The translations under genes were made by a program, and so were the position numbers. Source: DASUMP01 sp036277635 (GTDB lineage Bacteria; Actinomycetota; Acidimicrobiia; IMCC26256; PALSA-610). From it: a stretch of DNA of 28,745 bases. Every line of letters begins with the position of its first letter. The first letter of the stretch is position 1. Below the pieces are notes generated by a model. That model was not told the origin of the DNA, searched no databases, and saw only the letters and a program-made list of their open reading frames with translations. Location: positions 1-28,745 of the forward strand of contig DASUMP010000221.1 of the NCBI GenBank assembly GCA_036277635.1. The letters run 5' to 3'. Shown here one piece after another: positions 22,135-28,745 of the stretch.

Positions 22135-22646
22135 CCGAGGGCACCCGTCGCCTGGCGCGCCGCCAGCTCCAGCTCGATGCGATCGATCACGTCGTGCAGC
22201 GAACGCCGAGTTCCCGACAGCACCGCTTCGAACGAGCGCAGCCGCTCGATCGCACCTTCGAGCTCCGCCGACGTCGACCGCGTGAACAGCGCGAGTCCGT
22301 CGTCGGCGACGAGCGACTCCTCGCCACCGTCGAAGTGCAGCTCGATGATCGGAGCCTCGGCGTCGGCGAAGCGCGCGTTCACCGCGTCGGGCCGGTCGCT
22401 CTCGCCGGCCAGGATCGTCGGCAGCTGCGCGATGAGCTCTTCGATGCTCCCACCGCGTGCTCGTCGGTCGCGTTCGGCGACCAAGATCTCGACGCGTCCC
22501 TGCGCGAGTCGGCGGTAGTAGGAGACCGCGGTCTCCAGCTGCGCGCACTCGATCTTCCTCGCGCGCAATGCCTCGACGTCGAGGGCCGACAGGTCGGCGC
22601 TGTACGCCGGATCGAGTACTCGGCGGATGCGTTCCGTCGTCCTCAC
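22131..22646 (-). CDS. RsiG-like protein with two c-di-GMP-binding signatures
   Basis: This 171-aa protein is mostly helical: a helix around 20–62, an acidic middle, and a second helix around 123–163. Helix 1 contains Glu38-Ser42-Arg45-Gln49-Glu53 within LETAVSYYRRLAQGRVEIL. Helix 2 contains Glu140-Ser144-Arg147-His151-Asp155. Both fit the RsiG c-di-GMP-binding signature E(x3)S(x2)R(x3)Q(x3)D in spacing, with one conservative or single change each (D to E; Q to H). In Streptomyces, RsiG carries two such motifs on an antiparallel coiled coil and, loaded with c-di-GMP, holds the sigma factor WhiG. No sigma factor gene is adjacent here; the coupled partner is an Xre regulator. GTG 22646 has GGAG immediately upstream, so the exact start is uncertain. 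Confidence 0.8.
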   Translation of the reverse strand: MRTTERIRRVLDPAYSADLSALDVEALRARKIECAQLETAVSYYRRLAQGRVEILVAERDRRARGGSIEELIAQLPTILAGESDRPDAVNARFADAEAPIIELHFDGGEESLVADDGLALFTRSTSAELEGAIERLRSFEAVLSGTRRSLHDVIDRIELELAARQATGALG

Positions 22647-22727
22647 CTCCGACCCGATCGCGACGTCCGTGGGCTGCGCCGACTCGGTCAGGCTAGCCCC
22701 GCGCGCGTCCCGGGCGACTCCACGCGA

Positions 22728-23783
22728 TCAGCAGTTGGCGCGCACCGTGGGGTACGGATTGACCGCGGAACCCCCGCCGGGATGGATCTCGAAGTGCAGG
22801 TGCGGCGACCCGCCCTGCGCGTTCCCCGTGTCGCCGACGGTACCGATCTGCTCGCCGGCACTCACCGAACGCGGTCCGCCCGTGTAGCTCTGGAGGTGGG
22901 CGTAGAAGTAGGTGTTGCCGTCGTTGCCGTGCAACCAGATCGCGTTGCCGGCGAGGCCGCCGCTGCGTTGCGAGATCGAGCCGCCGACCACGGCCACGAG
23001 CGGCGTGCCGAACGGCGACATCATGTCGACGCCTTGGTGGCTCCGACCACCAGAGCGCGGCGCGCCCCACGTGTCGGAGAACGCCGTCGGCCCCTGCACG
23101 GGGCACACCCACGAGCCCGAGGCGATGATGCGACCGGGGCCGCCCGACGTCGAACCGCTGTCGCTGCGCGACGCCGTCGCCGACGCGCGCTGCGCGGCGG
23201 CTGCGCGCTGGGCCTCGCGCGCGAGCTTCTCCTTCAGCTCGCGCTCGGCCGCTTGGGCGTCGGCGAGCGCGTCGCGCAACGCGTCTTCTTCGGCGCGCAG
23301 CTCGTCGACGACCGACTGCTGCTCGGCCAGCTTCTCGTCGAGCTCGCGAGAGCGGATCTCGAGGTCTTCGGACACTGCGCCGAGGAGGTCGACGGCGTCG
23401 TTGCCACTCGCGTTCACCCGATCGAGGAACTCGGCCCGCCGGACCGCATCGAGCACGTCGTCGCCCGAGACGATCGTCTCGAGGTCGAGGCTGCTGCCCT
23501 TGTACGCCTCGACGGCACGCGCGCGGGCGCGGGCGCGGATGCGTGCGGCGTCGGCTTCGGCGGCCTCGAGCTGCGCGCGTGTGGCGGCGATCTCGGCGTC
23601 GAGCTCGTAGTAACGAGCACGCGCCGCCTCGTAGCGACTCGACGCCGCGTTCGCCGCCTCGAGGGCCGCCTCGACCCGCGCTTCGACCTCGGCGACAGAG
23701 TCGCTGGCCGCCCCCGCAATGGGGACGAGGAGCACGAGCGGCAGGGCCGCGGCGAGGAGGATCGCGCGTCGGAAGACAGGCAT
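22728..23783 (-). CDS. Secreted M23-family peptidase with coiled coil (EnvC/NlpD-like)
   Basis: The 351-aa protein begins with a signal peptide (cleavage about AGA/AS, residue ~26). Residues 30–200 are an Ala/Glu/Arg-rich coiled coil. The C-terminal domain (~225–350) is a LytM/M23 zinc endopeptidase fold with ligands His249 and Asp253 (SHQGVDM) and the His328-Leu-His330 pair, plus His296 in YAHL. All catalytic residues are present, so it may be an active peptidoglycan endopeptidase; coiled-coil members often regulate amidases in cell separation. A Cys is the last residue. TACCTT (complement of 23817–23822) is a possible -10 box for a 34-nt leader. Confidence 0.93.
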   Translation of the reverse strand: MPVFRRAILLAAALPLVLLVPIAGAASDSVAEVEARVEAALEAANAASSRYEAARARYYELDAEIAATRAQLEAAEADAARIRARARARAVEAYKGSSLDLETIVSGDDVLDAVRRAEFLDRVNASGNDAVDLLGAVSEDLEIRSRELDEKLAEQQSVVDELRAEEDALRDALADAQAAERELKEKLAREAQRAAAAQRASATASRSDSGSTSGGPGRIIASGSWVCPVQGPTAFSDTWGAPRSGGRSHQGVDMMSPFGTPLVAVVGGSISQRSGGLAGNAIWLHGNDGNTYFYAHLQSYTGGPRSVSAGEQIGTVGDTGNAQGGSPHLHFEIHPGGGSAVNPYPTVRANC

Positions 23784-23876
23784 ACGAGGCGTTCGGGCCC
23801 AGCACGGGCCGGTCGCAAGGTAACAGACGAGGCCGTCGAGATCGGAAATGCCCGCGCGGGCGCGTCTCCCCGACCT

Positions 23877-24155
23877 TCAGTCGCCGGGTCCACGGTCGGT
23901 GGTCGCACCACCGCTCACCGGGGGGATCACGGCGACCTCGTCGCCGTCGTGGACGGAGGATCTCTCGCCGGCGACGGGCTCGTCGCCGTTCAGCCACACC
24001 CGGGAGGTCTCGAGCACCGCGACGAACCCCGGTCCGAAGCGGACCCGGGCGCTCGCCAGCACCTCCGCGAGGGTGGTGTGTTGCGCGGCGTCGAGCTCGA
24101 CGACCGCAGTACCGGCCGCTTCACGCGCCTGTGCGAACAGGCGGAGCGTGATCAC
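23877..24155 (-). CDS. MoaD/ThiS-family ubiquitin-like protein with C-terminal tail
   Basis: This is a 92-aa beta-grasp protein beginning VITLRLFAQAREAAG, with the MoaD core ending in DGDEVAVIPPVSGG (70–83). MoaD carries sulfur on a C-terminal Gly-Gly for molybdopterin synthesis. Here the Gly-Gly (82–83) is followed by nine further residues (ATTDRGPGD) before the stop, so the usual free C-terminus is missing in the encoded form. GTG 24155 is chosen because the conserved start follows; no other molybdenum cofactor genes lie in the window. The gene follows the DksA-like gene by 22 nt and is probably read with it. Confidence 0.85.
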   Translation of the reverse strand: MITLRLFAQAREAAGTAVVELDAAQHTTLAEVLASARVRFGPGFVAVLETSRVWLNGDEPVAGERSSVHDGDEVAVIPPVSGGATTDRGPGD

Positions 24156-24177
24156 CCGGCCGCCCGGCTCCGTCGAC

Positions 24178-24546
24178 TCAGTCGGCGGTGTCGACGTTGC
24201 GACGTGCGGTCGGGAGCGCGTCGAGGCGCTCGGGGTCGATCGGCTCGCCGGTGACCTCGTCGATGCCGTAGGTGCCGTCGTCGAGGCGCCGCAGCGCGGC
24301 TTCGAGCTCGTCGAGCTCCGATTCGAGGCTCTCCAGGATCGACAGGTCCTTCTCGCGCTCGAACGTCTCGGTGCCCTGATCGGCGGGGTGCTGGTCGTAG
24401 CTGGCCAGCTCGCCGACCTCTTCGTGTTCGGGCGAGTCGCCGATGCCACCGCGCACGCCTTCGATGAGGCCGTGGACGCGCTGACGCTCGGCTTCGAGAC
24501 GCGATCGCACGGCGTCGTGGTCGGTGCTCGGAACGGCGTCGGTCAT
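24178..24546 (-). CDS. DksA/TraR-family protein lacking the zinc cysteines
   Basis: The 122-aa protein has an acidic helical part (residues 10–90) followed by the TraR/DksA-like segment GTYGIDEVTGEPIDPERLDALPTA (91–114). In the canonical family this segment contains a C4 zinc finger; aligned positions are Asp96, Thr99, Asn117 and Thr120, so all four cysteines are gone. Cysteine-less DksA paralogues exist in other bacteria (for example a Pseudomonas DksA2 with fewer cysteines and Bacillus YteA-type proteins). It may modulate RNA polymerase. TACCCT ends 7 nt before ATG 24546, suggesting a leaderless transcript. Confidence 0.84.
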   Translation of the reverse strand: MTDAVPSTDHDAVRSRLEAERQRVHGLIEGVRGGIGDSPEHEEVGELASYDQHPADQGTETFEREKDLSILESLESELDELEAALRRLDDGTYGIDEVTGEPIDPERLDALPTARRNVDTAD

Positions 24547-24553
24547 GGCGTCG

Positions 24554-24559
24554 AGGGTA
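24554..24559 (-). promoter_or_regulatory. Candidate leaderless -10 box of the DksA-like gene
   Basis: TACCCT on the minus strand ends 7 nt before ATG 24546. The same hexamer precedes proC at almost the same distance. Confidence 0.4.
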
Positions 24560-24594
24560 TCCCGACGGCAGCGCCGGATCCCAGGTCGCGTCGC

Positions 24595-25218
24595 TCAGCG
24601 CTCGTCTCGGAGCCGGGCCTCGACGAGCTGAGCGTGGTCGGCGAGGAGCGCGCCGAGCGCGTTGAAGCGCGCGCCCGCGTCGTCGAGCTCCAGCAGTCGC
24701 TGCGCGTCGAGCGGCCCGATCGGCGCGGCCGCGGCGAGCTGGAACGACGCACCGACCGCGTCGGTCGTGAGCTCGGGGATCCCGAGGTGCGCGCGTGCGT
24801 CGAGGCGCGCGTAGAGCGACGCCAGACGCTCGAACTCGGCGACCGCGGCGGCGCGCGCCGCCTCGACGCGCGGGCCGGGAGCGCCCTCGACGAGCTGGTC
24901 GACCTCGGCGCGCGGATACGGGTCGTCCGCGAGCCACGCCGCCACGCGGACGCGAGCGATGCCGACGGTTCCCACCGCGTACCGGCCGTCGGGAAGCTCG
25001 GTGCTGCGGATCACACGCGCGATCGTGCCGACCGCGCAGCGCGTATCGCCGCCGCCTACCTCGCTCCCGCGCTCGATGAGCACGACGCCGAACTCGCGAT
25101 CGCCCCGCAGGCAGTCGTGCATCATCACCCGGTAGCGCGGCTCGAAGACGTGCAGGTCGAGCGGCGCGCGCGGGAACAGCACGGTGCCGAGCGGGAACAT
25201 CGGGAGCAGTCGCGTCAT
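24595..25218 (-). CDS. LON substrate-binding domain protein
   Basis: This 207-aa protein has the Lon N-terminal domain without ATPase or protease parts. MFPLGTVLFPRAPLDLHVFEPRYRVMM (7–33) is the conserved opening, followed by FGVVLIERGSEVGG (43–56), VGTIARVIRSTELPDGRYAVGTVG (63–86) and a helical C-terminal half. Stand-alone LON-domain proteins are common in actinobacteria and have no settled function; binding of a protein ligand is likely. ATG 25218 lies 10 nt after the SirB1-type gene stop, so the two are probably co-transcribed. Confidence 0.92.
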   Translation of the reverse strand: MTRLLPMFPLGTVLFPRAPLDLHVFEPRYRVMMHDCLRGDREFGVVLIERGSEVGGGDTRCAVGTIARVIRSTELPDGRYAVGTVGIARVRVAAWLADDPYPRAEVDQLVEGAPGPRVEAARAAAVAEFERLASLYARLDARAHLGIPELTTDAVGASFQLAAAAPIGPLDAQRLLELDDAGARFNALGALLADHAQLVEARLRDER

Positions 25219-25228
25219 CGGCCGGTCA

Positions 25229-26011
25229 TCAGTTCGACATCGAACGCAACCGTCGGGCCTCGCGTCGGAGTCGATCGGCCTCGGGCCGCGAAGACTCGTC
25301 GGCGAGCGCGTCGTACACGCGCGCGGCGTCGGCGAGCCGACCGACTCGTCGGAGCGCGTCGCCGAGGGCCAGGCGCTCGGCCGCACCGAGACCGGGGATG
25401 CGCGCGTGGAGCGACAGGAGTCGAGCACGTGACACGGGCTCACGGCCGAGCGGTCCGTGCTCCAGGTTCGTCAGGACGCGCGCGATGACCGCCGGAGCCG
25501 GAGTGGGAGCGAGCATCGACATCGCGAACGGCACCGCGCCCCCGTGGACGCGCTCGAAGAGTCGACGACACCCGTCGACGTCGAGCACCGCGCCGCCGCC
25601 GAACGGATCGCAGAACCGCTCGCCGTTGGTCGCGTCGCGCACCAGGAAGTGGCCGGGCATCCCCACCGGGACGACGTCGACGCCGAGTCGGCGTCCGACG
25701 CCGATCAGCAGGATGCTCAACGTGATGGGGATGCCGCGTCGCCGTTCGACGACGCGGTCGAGGAACGAGTTCGCGGGATCGCCGTAGCTGTCGACGTCGC
25801 CACGGAACCCCTCGACGACGAACAGGTGATGACGCAGCGCGTCGAACGTCGGGGTCGGGCACCGGCGCGCGAGGTCGTCGAGCGCGTGGGCCACGTCGAG
25901 CGCGGACGCGTCGTCACGCACGTAGGCGGCGACGAGACTCGCGACTTCGTCGAGCGGCACGTCACGCGACGATCGCGCCAACAGCTCGGCGAATCGCCCT
26001 TCGACGTCCAT
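25229..26011 (-). CDS. SirB1/transglutaminase-like protein
   Basis: This is a 260-aa protein of the SirB1 (transglutaminase-like/TPR) family. The central domain has NSFLDRVVERRRGIPITLSILLIGVGRRLGVDVVPVGMPGHFLVR (about 82–126) and DPFGGG; a C-terminal helical part (~190–260, LGDALRRVGRLADAARVYDAL) looks like a tetratricopeptide-type repeat. The biochemical role of the family is not established. ATG 26011 is chosen because TACCGT (complement of 26020–26025) ends 8 nt upstream; GTG 26044 would overlap the promoter of the divergent fur gene. Confidence 0.88.
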   Translation of the reverse strand: MDVEGRFAELLARSSRDVPLDEVASLVAAYVRDDASALDVAHALDDLARRCPTPTFDALRHHLFVVEGFRGDVDSYGDPANSFLDRVVERRRGIPITLSILLIGVGRRLGVDVVPVGMPGHFLVRDATNGERFCDPFGGGAVLDVDGCRRLFERVHGGAVPFAMSMLAPTPAPAVIARVLTNLEHGPLGREPVSRARLLSLHARIPGLGAAERLALGDALRRVGRLADAARVYDALADESSRPEADRLRREARRLRSMSN

Positions 26012-26019
26012 CCGGAGCG

Positions 26020-26040
26020 ACGGTAACCCGCCGGTAGACT
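26020..26040. promoter_or_regulatory. Back-to-back leaderless promoters
   Basis: In the 36-bp divergent region, TACCGT on the minus strand (26020–26025) ends 8 nt before ATG 26011, and TAGACT on the plus strand (26035–26040) ends 7 nt before GTG 26048. Each direction would start transcription at or very near its start codon. Confidence 0.5.
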
Positions 26041-26047
26041 TCACCGG

Positions 26048-26533
26048 GTGGCAGCGCGGCGGAGCGACCAACGCCCGGCGGACGGCATCCAGAGCCCCAT
26101 CGAGAGCCCGCTGATCGCCACCGCGGCCCGGATGCTGCGCGCGAGCGGCCAACGCCTCACCGTCGGCCGCGTGGGGCTCGTCGAGCTGCTCGCGGGGGCC
26201 GAGCGCCCGCTCACGATCCCCGAAGTGCTCGAGCGCGACCGCTCGCTCGCACAGAGCTCGGCGTACCGCAACCTCACGGTGCTGGAACACGCCGGCGTCG
26301 TGCGCCGCATCGTCACCCACGACGAGTTCGCTCGCTACGAGCTCGCCGAAGACCTGACCGGACACCATCACCACCTCGTGTGCCGCGCGTGCGGTCGCGT
26401 CGAAGACCTCCCCGCGTCGCCGGGGCTCGAACGGTCGGTCGGCGCCGCGATCGACGACGCGGTGCAGCAGTCGGGGTTCCGAGTCGACCACCACCGGCTC
26501 GATCTCGTCGGCACGTGCGCCGAGTGCGCGTAG
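26048..26533 (+). CDS. Fur-family metal-responsive repressor
   Basis: This 161-aa protein has a winged-helix N-terminal domain (about 20–95, with SAYRNLTVLEHAGVVRRI) and a metal-binding C-terminal domain. Visible metal ligands are the HHHH run (106–109), the CRAC pair (Cys112, Cys115) and the terminal CAEC pair (Cys157, Cys160), which form the structural zinc site. Whether it senses iron, zinc or another signal cannot be decided from sequence; the genes downstream are not metal transporters. The GTG start at 26048 is probably leaderless. It is followed after 4 nt by dsbB. Confidence 0.93.
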   Translation: MAARRSDQRPADGIQSPIESPLIATAARMLRASGQRLTVGRVGLVELLAGAERPLTIPEVLERDRSLAQSSAYRNLTVLEHAGVVRRIVTHDEFARYELAEDLTGHHHHLVCRACGRVEDLPASPGLERSVGAAIDDAVQQSGFRVDHHRLDLVGTCAECA

Positions 26534-26537
26534 CGCG

Positions 26538-27149
26538 ATGTCGGCGCAGGACTGGTTCGACTTCTTCGCCGCGCTGACCGTCGCGACCAACGCAGCGACC
26601 CTCGCGCTCGTGGTGCTCCTGGTGCTCGCACGAGTGCACGCGGGCGCGCGCGAGCGGCTGGACCAGCTGCGCGATGCGCTCGGGTCGTCGGGCCTCGCCC
26701 TCGCCACCCTGGTCGCCGGAACCGCGATGGCCGGGTCGCTCTACCTGTCGGAGGGCGCACACCTGATCCCGTGCGAGCTGTGCTGGTACCAGCGGATCGG
26801 GATGTACTCGCTCGCGATCGTGCTGCTCGTCGCGGCCGTCCGGCGCGACTGGGGCGTCCGCCCGTACGCCGTGACGCTCGCCTCGCTCGGGTTGCTCGTG
26901 TCCTCGTACCACTATCTGATCGAGCGGTTCCCCGACCTCGAGAGCAGCGCCACGTGCGATCCGCTGAACCCGTGCACGGTGACCCTCATCTGGAAGCTCC
27001 ATTACATCTCGATCCCGTTCATGGCCGGCTCCGCGTTCCTGCTCAGCGCGCTGGTCCTCGTGCTCGCACGCCCCACCGACCGCGGGGCCGACCCGAGCAC
27101 CGCCGGCGCGTCGCGCGACGATGATCCGGTCGACGCGCCGACACCCTGA
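26538..27149 (+). CDS. dsbB: Disulfide bond formation protein DsbB/BdbC
   Basis: This 203-aa membrane protein has five or six predicted helices, more than the four core helices of DsbB. It has the redox-active pair CELCWYQR (Cys79, Cys82) and a second extracytoplasmic pair Cys140/Cys146 in CDPLNPC. It passes electrons from thiol oxidases to quinone, regenerating extracellular disulfides. The first helix (about 13–33) is extra relative to the E. coli protein. ATG follows the fur stop by 4 nt, and the TlpA-like gene starts 26 nt after the dsbB stop, giving a disulfide module. Most actinobacteria use VKOR instead, so a DsbB here is notable. Confidence 0.92.
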   Translation: MSAQDWFDFFAALTVATNAATLALVVLLVLARVHAGARERLDQLRDALGSSGLALATLVAGTAMAGSLYLSEGAHLIPCELCWYQRIGMYSLAIVLLVAAVRRDWGVRPYAVTLASLGLLVSSYHYLIERFPDLESSATCDPLNPCTVTLIWKLHYISIPFMAGSAFLLSALVLVLARPTDRGADPSTAGASRDDDPVDAPTP

Positions 27150-27175
27150 GCGCGTCTTTCCGCAACGGGAGCGTG

Positions 27176-27895
27176 ATGAGCACCAAAGCCCGAGCCGGGC
27201 AACGACACCCGACGGCACGACGGACCGGACCGCCGCTGTTCCCGATCGCGGTCACCGTCGTCGTGGTCCTGTTGCTCGCCGTGCTCGTGATCTCGGCCAT
27301 CGGCGGCGACGACACCAGCACACCCAGCGCCGACGGCGGCGACGACGACGTCGCGCAGACGCGCGCGGTCACGGTCGCCGGGACGCCTCTCCTGCAGTAC
27401 GGATCGCAGCCGATCGACGAGGACGACGCGGTCGGCGTGGAGGCGCCGACCATCAGCGGCGAGGACTTCGACGGCGACCCGGTCGCGATCGAAGCCGACG
27501 GGCGGCCCAAGGCGGTCGCGTTCCTCGCGCACTGGTGCGGCCACTGCCGCGCCGAGGTGCCGCGGCTCGCGGCGTGGCTCGACGACCACGACGTGCCCGA
27601 CGCGATCGACCTCGTGCTCGTGCCCACGTCGACGTCGTCGGCCCAGCCCAACTATCCGCCGTCGGCGTGGCTCGCCGATGCCGGTCTCGGCGACGTCCCG
27701 ACGCTCGTCGACGACGACCGTTCGGCGGCACACGTCGCGTTCGGCGGCGGCGGGTTCCCGTACTGGGTCCTCCTCGACGCCGACCACCGGGTCGTGGCGC
27801 GGATGTCGGGCGAGTTCCCCGACGATCCCGACGTGTACACGACGATGTTCGACGCGCTCGCGGCCGGCGACCCGATCACCGACCCGCGAACGTGA
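27176..27895 (+). CDS. Membrane-anchored TlpA/thioredoxin-fold protein
   Basis: This is a 239-aa protein with an N-terminal membrane anchor (about 22–43), an Asp-rich linker and a thioredoxin domain facing outward. The active site is WCGHC (120–124) in AFLAHWCGHCRAEVPRL, and GGGFPYWVLLDADHRVV supplies the cis-proline. It can serve as thiol oxidase/reductase partner of the upstream DsbB. ATG 27176 is preferred: GGGAG at 27167–27171 is a ribosome-binding site. GTG 27173, one codon earlier, is too close to it. Confidence 0.9.
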   Translation: MSTKARAGQRHPTARRTGPPLFPIAVTVVVVLLLAVLVISAIGGDDTSTPSADGGDDDVAQTRAVTVAGTPLLQYGSQPIDEDDAVGVEAPTISGEDFDGDPVAIEADGRPKAVAFLAHWCGHCRAEVPRLAAWLDDHDVPDAIDLVLVPTSTSSAQPNYPPSAWLADAGLGDVPTLVDDDRSAAHVAFGGGGFPYWVLLDADHRVVARMSGEFPDDPDVYTTMFDALAAGDPITDPRT

Positions 27896-27904
27896 CGCAG
27901 CCGT

Positions 27905-28745
27905 TCACTCGATCGGGACCGTCACGCTCGCGCCCGCCTCGTCGACGTCGGTGAGCAACGCTGTCACTTCGAGCGTCCAGTCACCCCGGAACGGGATCGT
28001 CACGCCGCGAGCCTGGTAGTGGCCCGGCGCCAACCGGCGCAACGGGACCTCGATCGGCGCGATGTCGCGTTCGGACTCGGTGAGCGTCGCGGTCATCTCG
28101 AGCACGTCGCGGCCGACCCCCGTCGGCGAGGGCTCCCGCGCCGTCACGTGCACGTCGTTCAGGCCCGTCCGCGCGTCGATGACGCGTACGTCGAACCACA
28201 CTTCGTCGGACTGGAGCGTCGCGGCGAACGGTTCCGGATCGTCGGCGCGGGCCGGATCGGCGTTGACGAGCACCGCGGTCGTCGCGAGCGCCAACACCGC
28301 GAAGGCGATCTCGAGAGCCACGGCCTGGCGAAGCCGACGACCCGTCTCTCGGTCGTCGACCTCGGCGACGGCCATCGCTCCGGGACCGTGTGCCCCTGCG
28401 ACTGCGACGGGCGCGAGGACCCGCTTGCGCACCACGTCGCGCGCCGACGACGCGACCGTGACGATCGCCCCGACGAACAGGACCTTGACGACCAACAACC
28501 GGCCGTAGTCCGTCGAACCGATGGCGTCGACGCCGTCGAGCTGGCGCCACGCCTGGAACATGCCGCTCGCCACGACGACGGCGACGGCGACGACCGCGAC
28601 GCGTGAGAAGCGCGCGAGCGCGACGCGAGCTTCGGTCGCCCGGATGACCACGTCGCGCGGCATGATCGCCAGCGCGAGCACGACGACTCCGCCGAACCAC
28701 AGCGCGGCGGCGCCGAGATGGACGACGTCAGCGGCGAACGCAACG
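27905..28745 (-). CDS. CopD-domain membrane protein with C-terminal extracytoplasmic domain (5' end missing)
   Basis: This partial protein enters from the right edge, leaving about 279 residues. It opens with the CopD-type helix motif ADVVHLGAAALWFGG, and four or five more helices follow up to about residue 170. The C-terminal ~100 residues, DEVWFDVRVIDARTGLND onward, form an all-beta domain with APGHYQARGV and GDWTLEV stretches, as in YtkA/FixH-like domains. CopD-family proteins are linked to copper handling. The gene is convergent with the thioredoxin-fold gene (9 nt gap). The 5' end and any CopC domain lie outside the window. Confidence 0.85.
   Translation of the reverse strand, partial: VAFAADVVHLGAAALWFGGVVVLALAIMPRDVVIRATEARVALARFSRVAVVAVAVVVASGMFQAWRQLDGVDAIGSTDYGRLLVVKVLFVGAIVTVASSARDVVRKRVLAPVAVAGAHGPGAMAVAEVDDRETGRRLRQAVALEIAFAVLALATTAVLVNADPARADDPEPFAATLQSDEVWFDVRVIDARTGLNDVHVTAREPSPTGVGRDVLEMTATLTESERDIAPIEVPLRRLAPGHYQARGVTIPFRGDWTLEVTALLTDVDEAGASVTVPIE

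Noticed and set aside
1..28745. tRNA, rRNA, CRISPR arrays and classical riboswitches.
   Set aside because: I found no cloverleaf, no regularly spaced repeats and none of the common conserved riboswitch cores by eye.

Overview
The window is about 28.7 kb of very GC-rich DNA (roughly 70 %, with strong G/C bias at third codon positions) with no RNA genes, insertion sequences or phage genes. The gene set points to an actinobacterium: a mycothiol glycosyltransferase (MshA) next to a YbjN-domain gene, the actinobacterial rex–heme gene order, a proC–HTH neighbourhood, an RsiG-like protein, many GTG starts and many candidate leaderless promoters (TAnnnT 6–8 nt before the start codon). A split b6-type cytochrome b and DsbB favour a deep lineage such as Acidimicrobiia over Mycobacteriales or Streptomyces. 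That placement is inference.

Region 1 (1–6818) is respiratory. A partial geranylgeranyl-reductase-family flavoprotein is transcribed leftward. Divergent from it, eight tightly packed genes encode a quinol:cytochrome c oxidoreductase: a small membrane protein, a 2x[4Fe-4S] ferredoxin, a b6-type cytochrome b with the heme-c(i) cysteine, a subunit IV with a duplicated N-terminal motif, a Tat-type Rieske protein, a diheme cytochrome c with a coiled-coil linker, and two membrane proteins of unknown function.

Region 2 (6823–14100, minus strand) is a tetrapyrrole operon led by the redox sensor rex: rex, a sirC-like gene, hemA, hemC, a cobA–hemD fusion, hemB and hemL, mostly with overlapping start and stop codons. 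A near-perfect Rex operator overlaps the -35 box of rex and also lies in front of a divergent membrane-protein gene.

Region 3 (14212–19740) holds that membrane protein, whose 3' end overlaps an acyl-CoA ligase gene antisense. It also holds a ~400-bp gene-free stretch with two copies of a palindromic motif, a 30-aa membrane ORF coupled to a DUF62 SAM-hydrolase-family gene, an excisionase-type HTH protein, a poorly characterised protein and proC.

Region 4 (19741–24546, minus strand) has a structured intergenic segment, YbjN, mshA, an Xre-type regulator coupled to an RsiG-like protein carrying two c-di-GMP-binding signatures, an M23 peptidase, a MoaD-like protein with a C-terminal tail, and a cysteine-less DksA/TraR relative.

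Region 5 (24595–28745) has a LON-domain protein and a SirB1-type transglutaminase-like protein (minus strand). Divergent from these run fur, dsbB and a TlpA/thioredoxin gene (plus strand). A partial CopD-domain protein closes the window. The observations most worth follow-up are the RsiG-like/Xre gene pair and the composition of the cytochrome bc-type operon.
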